A stretch of DNA of 64,000 bases, from positions 563,501-627,500 of the forward strand of contig JAKVNF010000003.1 of NCBI GenBank assembly GCA_022483465.1, in the 5' to 3' direction. The notes under the pieces were generated by a model, which was not told the DNA's origin, ran no database searches, and saw only the letters and a list, made by a program, of their open reading frames with translations. Within the stretch, counting starts at the first letter, position 1. Every line of letters starts with the position of its first letter. This DNA comes from Lachnospiraceae bacterium. GTDB taxonomy: Bacteria > Bacillota > Clostridia > Lachnospirales > Lachnospiraceae. The translations under genes and the position numbers were made by a program. Shown piece by piece: positions 60,577 to 64,000 of this stretch.

Positions 60577-63320
60577 TGAAAAACCGACAGATGTTAAAAC
60601 TCTTTTCTCTGCTCCTTGCCCTGTCCCTGACGGCAGCCCTCGTACAGACCGAGGCGCCCGTCGGGGCAGCTTTTGCCGCCGGGGATGTCCTCCAGGTGGA
60701 ACTCTCCGAAGATGCCTGGCAGGAGGCGGCAGCAGAAGAAACCGGCGCTGCGCCGGAAGAAGCCCCCTCCGGGGAGGATACGGGTTCCTCGCAAACCGAA
60801 GAATCCGCCGCAGCTGACACGATGAGCAGTCCCGCCGATGCGGAAGAAGGAAGCGATATCACCGATCCGGAAGAGAACGGACAGGGAACCGAAGCAATTG
60901 CAGAAGAGGAGACACCCGCAGCCGGATCCACGGAAGAAGCCGTGGCGGAAACGACAGAACCCGCTGAAGAGCGAGCGGCAGAGGACACCAAAGAAGAAGA
61001 AAAGAAAGAAGACAATGAGGAGTGCGCATCCCAGGCTGCGGCCGAGGAGGATGCGGGAGAGGAAACTTCTGCATCAGAGACCGAAGAAGCCGGGGCGGGG
61101 GCATCCGAAGCGCTGACCAGAGACGTCAGTGCGGCTGCCTCCGAAGGGATGACAGAAAGCACCCCGAAGGCCGCAACCGAAGCTGCCACGGAGGCTGCCG
61201 AGGCCCTGACAGAGGAAGAAGAGGGGGATTTGGCCGACACGGAATCCCCGGAAGAAGAGGAGGCCCTTCTGCTGCCGAAACTGCGCCGGGCCCTTGCTGT
61301 CAATGCGCTCGCCTCCGAGGAGGAAGAGGCGGCCAACACCCCCTGGGGCGCCGACTCGGAGGATCCGCTGCTTCTTGCTGCGCAGCAGCCGGACTACTTT
61401 GACCTCATCGACACGTCGGACACCACCAAGACCTCCGACAGCGAGTACAGCTTTACGATCACGCCCAATGAGAAGTCCCGGCTCACCTACTGGGTGGACC
61501 CGGCATACGCGGACCGCTCCTGCCTGGTGAAGCCCCTCACCTTCCTGCAGCACGAGGCGGTGGTGCCGCTCTACGATGGCGGAGCCCTCGGCATCGTGCC
61601 AAAGGATGACGACCTGAGCGGCCACTTCGGCGTCTGGATCACCAATGCCGGGAGCTACTGGGGCACCGACATCGACGTGAAGATCACCGTCCGCTTCCAC
61701 GGCTACACGGCGCCGCTGACAAGAAGCTCCAGCGAGGAGGCGACGATCTATCCGATTCTCCTGTTCAGCCTGCGCAGGGACGGCCTGCTCGGGGTGGACA
61801 CCGAGGACCTTGGCTGCACCCTGACCTATGAGCTGTACCGGAAAAACGACCAGGGGCAGGAGAAGCCGATCCGCCTGAACATGTGCCTGAATTTCGGCGA
61901 CATCGACGGAAACCAGACCTACGGGTTCAAAGTGGAGAGTGGAAGCCTCCACGGAAAACCCCAGGTGGTTGCCGAGGGGAGCGAAGTATACGCCCGGGTG
62001 CCCGGCTCGACACCGGGGGATCTTGCCAGCTACTGGTGGATGATCTCCAAGTGGCGCTCGGACTACACCCAGGAGCCCTACGCCCCGGGAGAGGTGCGCT
62101 TTGAACTCGAGAACACCCAGAGCTTTTCCATCGTCTACGGCAGCTGGATGGCCTACAGCGATCCCGAGCTCCACGACAACCGCTACCAGGTCAACCAGTA
62201 CGAGCGGCTCACCCGAAACTTCGGCTACTCCGTGGACCGCTACCGGTACTGCTGCGAGATGATCGAGAACGGGAGCTTTGACGCCCTCTCTTTAGACAAG
62301 CTGAACGTGGAGGGCTGCGGCAAGGACCTGCGCCGCATGAACATCAGCTATTTCACCTCCTACTCCTTCCTCCCCTATGATCTGCCGGCCCCCAAAAAGG
62401 CGGTCACCGATCCCGACGAGGGCCATGTGTCGGAGAACACCCTGACACGGCCCTGGCAGACCCAGATCTACGAGATCACCCAGTCGATCCCCAAGGAGCG
62501 GCCGGAGTACCGGTACTCGAGTTTTGTGCTGACGGATGTGCTGCCCGAGGGATTTCTCCCCGTCACCAGAACGGATGCGTCTGGCAGGGAAGTCCCGGTC
62601 TTTGCCGTGGAGAACACGGCGGGGACGGACGTGACCCAGTACTTCTCCTGTACGCGGGAGGGGCGGACCGTGACGATCACGGCGGGCCCCTCTGCCCTCA
62701 AGAGCAACAACTTCTACAACGGCCGCTTTACCTTTCGCTTCCGCGTGCAGCTGACAGAGGCCGCACAGGAGGACGGCTTTCCAGATCCCGCCGTTAACAT
62801 GGCCACGGCAAAGGCGGTGGGCAAGGCAGCCTATGAGGCCGTCTCCAACGAAGTGCGCACCCACCTCGGCTTTTCCATCACCCACCCAACGCTCACCATC
62901 ACGAAGGAGATCGACCGCTCCATGCCGGTCTTTGGCAGCCCCTCCTTCCTGTTTCGGATTGAGGGGAATACCACCGGGCGCGTCTACCATGTCTGCATCC
63001 CGATCCCGGAGGGCGAGACGACGGGGCAGAAGACGATCATGCTGCAGGGCGGCAGAGAGGGCGCCGGGGAGCAGTACACCATCACGGAGCTTCCGGTGGC
63101 GCGGTACCAGCTTGCGGAAATCCTCCCCGCGGAAAACACCGCCGTCGCAGCAGATGGCAAGAGCTGCCTGGCAGTCGTTGCCGATGCCTTCGGCACAGCC
63201 GGGGCAGTTCCCACCCCGATGGCCGCCAGCGTCACCTTCCGGGATACCCTGTCCTATGCGGCAGAGTTCTCCCACACGGACACGAAGATCAACACCCTGC
63301 ACGGCAAAAAAACCGATTGA
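60576..63320 (+). CDS. Large secreted adhesin- or pilin-like protein
   Basis: 914 residues; ATG overlaps the previous stop (TGATG). The signal peptide ends near residue 34 (AAFAAG). Residues about 45-240 are an extreme Glu/Ala/Thr low-complexity region, probably an extended spacer. The following 600 residues are folded beta domains: LTYWVDPAYADRSCLVKPLT in the first, NYFYNGRFTFRFRVQL-like SNNFYNGRFTFRFRVQL later, and a C-terminal Ig-like module (LTITKEIDRSMPVFGSPSFL). The last resembles pilin domains that form isopeptide bonds. No LPxTG motif or C-terminal membrane helix is present. It probably joins the TasA-like matrix as an accessory or adhesive subunit. Confidence 0.82.
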   Translation: MKNRQMLKLFSLLLALSLTAALVQTEAPVGAAFAAGDVLQVELSEDAWQEAAAEETGAAPEEAPSGEDTGSSQTEESAAADTMSSPADAEEGSDITDPEENGQGTEAIAEEETPAAGSTEEAVAETTEPAEERAAEDTKEEEKKEDNEECASQAAAEEDAGEETSASETEEAGAGASEALTRDVSAAASEGMTESTPKAATEAATEAAEALTEEEEGDLADTESPEEEEALLLPKLRRALAVNALASEEEEAANTPWGADSEDPLLLAAQQPDYFDLIDTSDTTKTSDSEYSFTITPNEKSRLTYWVDPAYADRSCLVKPLTFLQHEAVVPLYDGGALGIVPKDDDLSGHFGVWITNAGSYWGTDIDVKITVRFHGYTAPLTRSSSEEATIYPILLFSLRRDGLLGVDTEDLGCTLTYELYRKNDQGQEKPIRLNMCLNFGDIDGNQTYGFKVESGSLHGKPQVVAEGSEVYARVPGSTPGDLASYWWMISKWRSDYTQEPYAPGEVRFELENTQSFSIVYGSWMAYSDPELHDNRYQVNQYERLTRNFGYSVDRYRYCCEMIENGSFDALSLDKLNVEGCGKDLRRMNISYFTSYSFLPYDLPAPKKAVTDPDEGHVSENTLTRPWQTQIYEITQSIPKERPEYRYSSFVLTDVLPEGFLPVTRTDASGREVPVFAVENTAGTDVTQYFSCTREGRTVTITAGPSALKSNNFYNGRFTFRFRVQLTEAAQEDGFPDPAVNMATAKAVGKAAYEAVSNEVRTHLGFSITHPTLTITKEIDRSMPVFGSPSFLFRIEGNTTGRVYHVCIPIPEGETTGQKTIMLQGGREGAGEQYTITELPVARYQLAEILPAENTAVAADGKSCLAVVADAFGTAGAVPTPMAASVTFRDTLSYAAEFSHTDTKINTLHGKKTD

Positions 63321-63384
63321 CAGGGCCGTTCAATCTCTTATAATGATTAGCGATTCGGAGGGCAACTCATTCAAGAGGAAATGA

Positions 63385-63441
63385 GGAGCCGGACAAGGTC
63401 ACAGGCTGAGACGCCTGTTGGTCTTGTCCGGCTCCTTTTTT
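63385..63441 (+). terminator. Terminator of the TasA-like operon
   Basis: Stem GGAGCCGGACAAG (63385-63397) pairs with CTTGTCCGGCTCC (63423-63435), enclosing a smaller hairpin ACAGGC/GCCTGT, then a T run. Confidence 0.92.
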
Positions 63442-63461
63442 TACGGGAAAGGGAGGAAATC

Positions 63462-64000
63462 ATGTCGGGAACAAACACGAAACACTTCACGGAGGGGAAA
63501 ATTCTGCAGCCGCTCCTTCTCTTTGCGGTGCCGGTCCTGTTTGCCCTGTTTCTGCAGGCAATGTACGGGGCGGTGGACCTGATGGTGGTCGGAAAGTTCG
63601 GCGATGCGGCGGACATCTCCGGGGTCTCCACCGGCTCCCAGATCATGCAGACCATCACCAATGTCCTGGCAAGCTTTGCCATGGGCACCACGATCCTGCT
63701 GGGACAGATGATCGGAAAGGGAAGAGAAGAGGAGGGCGGAACTGTAATCGGCGCCTCGGTTGTGTTCTTCGGGGTGCTCTCCTGTATCCTCTCGGTGCTT
63801 TTAGTCCTCTTTGCGCCCCAGGCGGCTAGGATCATGCAGGCCCCCGCGGAGGCCTTTGACAACACCGTCGCGTATGTGCGGATTTGCGGCGGCGGGACGG
63901 TGGTGCTGACCTACTACAACCTGATCAGCTGCATCTTCCGCGGCCTCGGGGACTCGAACACGCCCCTCGTCACCGTCGCCATCGCCTGCGTCTTCAACAT
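63462..64000 (+). CDS. MATE family transporter, 3' end cut off
   Basis: At least 179 residues from ATG 63462 (GGGAGG upstream), open to the right edge. Sequence MSGTNTKHFTEGKILQPLLL, then LFLQAMYGAVDLMVVGKFGD and VSTGSQIMQTITNVLASFAM, is typical of the N-terminal half of MATE exporters. It differs clearly from the MATE at 5679. Substrate unknown. Confidence 0.92.
   Translation, partial: MSGTNTKHFTEGKILQPLLLFAVPVLFALFLQAMYGAVDLMVVGKFGDAADISGVSTGSQIMQTITNVLASFAMGTTILLGQMIGKGREEEGGTVIGASVVFFGVLSCILSVLLVLFAPQAARIMQAPAEAFDNTVAYVRICGGGTVVLTYYNLISCIFRGLGDSNTPLVTVAIACVFN

Overview
The window looks like the chromosome of a GC-rich Firmicute of the Clostridia, most likely a Lachnospiraceae-type anaerobe. 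The reasons are PolC-type DNA polymerase III, the gene order pyrH-frr-uppS-cdsA-dxr-rseP-(insert)-ispG-polC, SipW/TasA-type matrix genes, many small lipoproteins and a preQ1-I riboswitch in front of a QueT transporter. No 16S rRNA or other species-level marker is present, so the genus is left open.

Layout. Bases 1-2535 carry a cut-off zinc-ribbon membrane protein, a pectin-acetylesterase-like serine hydrolase and an unknown protein. Bases 2606-12293 are mostly housekeeping: tRNA-Thr, recQ, riboswitch-controlled queT, a MATE exporter, a class A penicillin-binding protein, a YigZ protein and mgtE. Bases 12300-38540 are an accessory region. It holds a decayed MFS exporter, two paralogous membrane-tethered LuxR regulators, a complete ISL3 element, a 7TM sensor / histidine kinase / response regulator operon, an orphan solute-binding lipoprotein, several secreted lipoproteins and a four-gene cluster (DUF4428, SPFH, zinc ribbon, TPM) resembling B. 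subtilis ydjGHI. Bases 38551-46861 hold hsp20, typA and the pyrH-to-rseP operon. Bases 46862-49700 are an insertion between rseP and ispG made of a broken aldose epimerase, an IS200 remnant and an IS30 element. ispG and polC follow. From 55746 a SipW/TasA-type matrix or pilus locus begins, split by an IS1111-group element, and a second MATE gene runs off the right edge.

The most striking feature is mobile-element traffic. A 308-bp miniature inverted-repeat element occurs four times, with 8-9 bp target duplications. One copy is nested in another, two insertions break genes (the TPM gene and the IS30 transposase), and one sits just in front of the sensor operon. A 258-bp non-autonomous derivative of the ISL3 element is also present. 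Separately, a roughly 150-nt intergenic sequence occurs twice; its terminator stem differs between copies by paired, compensating changes, so it may be an undescribed structured RNA.

How the genes work together (inference): the accessory region looks like an envelope-sensing block in which surface lipoproteins and an orphan binding protein lie beside membrane-spanning regulators whose DNA-binding domains face the cytoplasm. Starts were chosen by ribosome-binding sites and domain boundaries. Family assignments come from motifs read by eye, without database searches.
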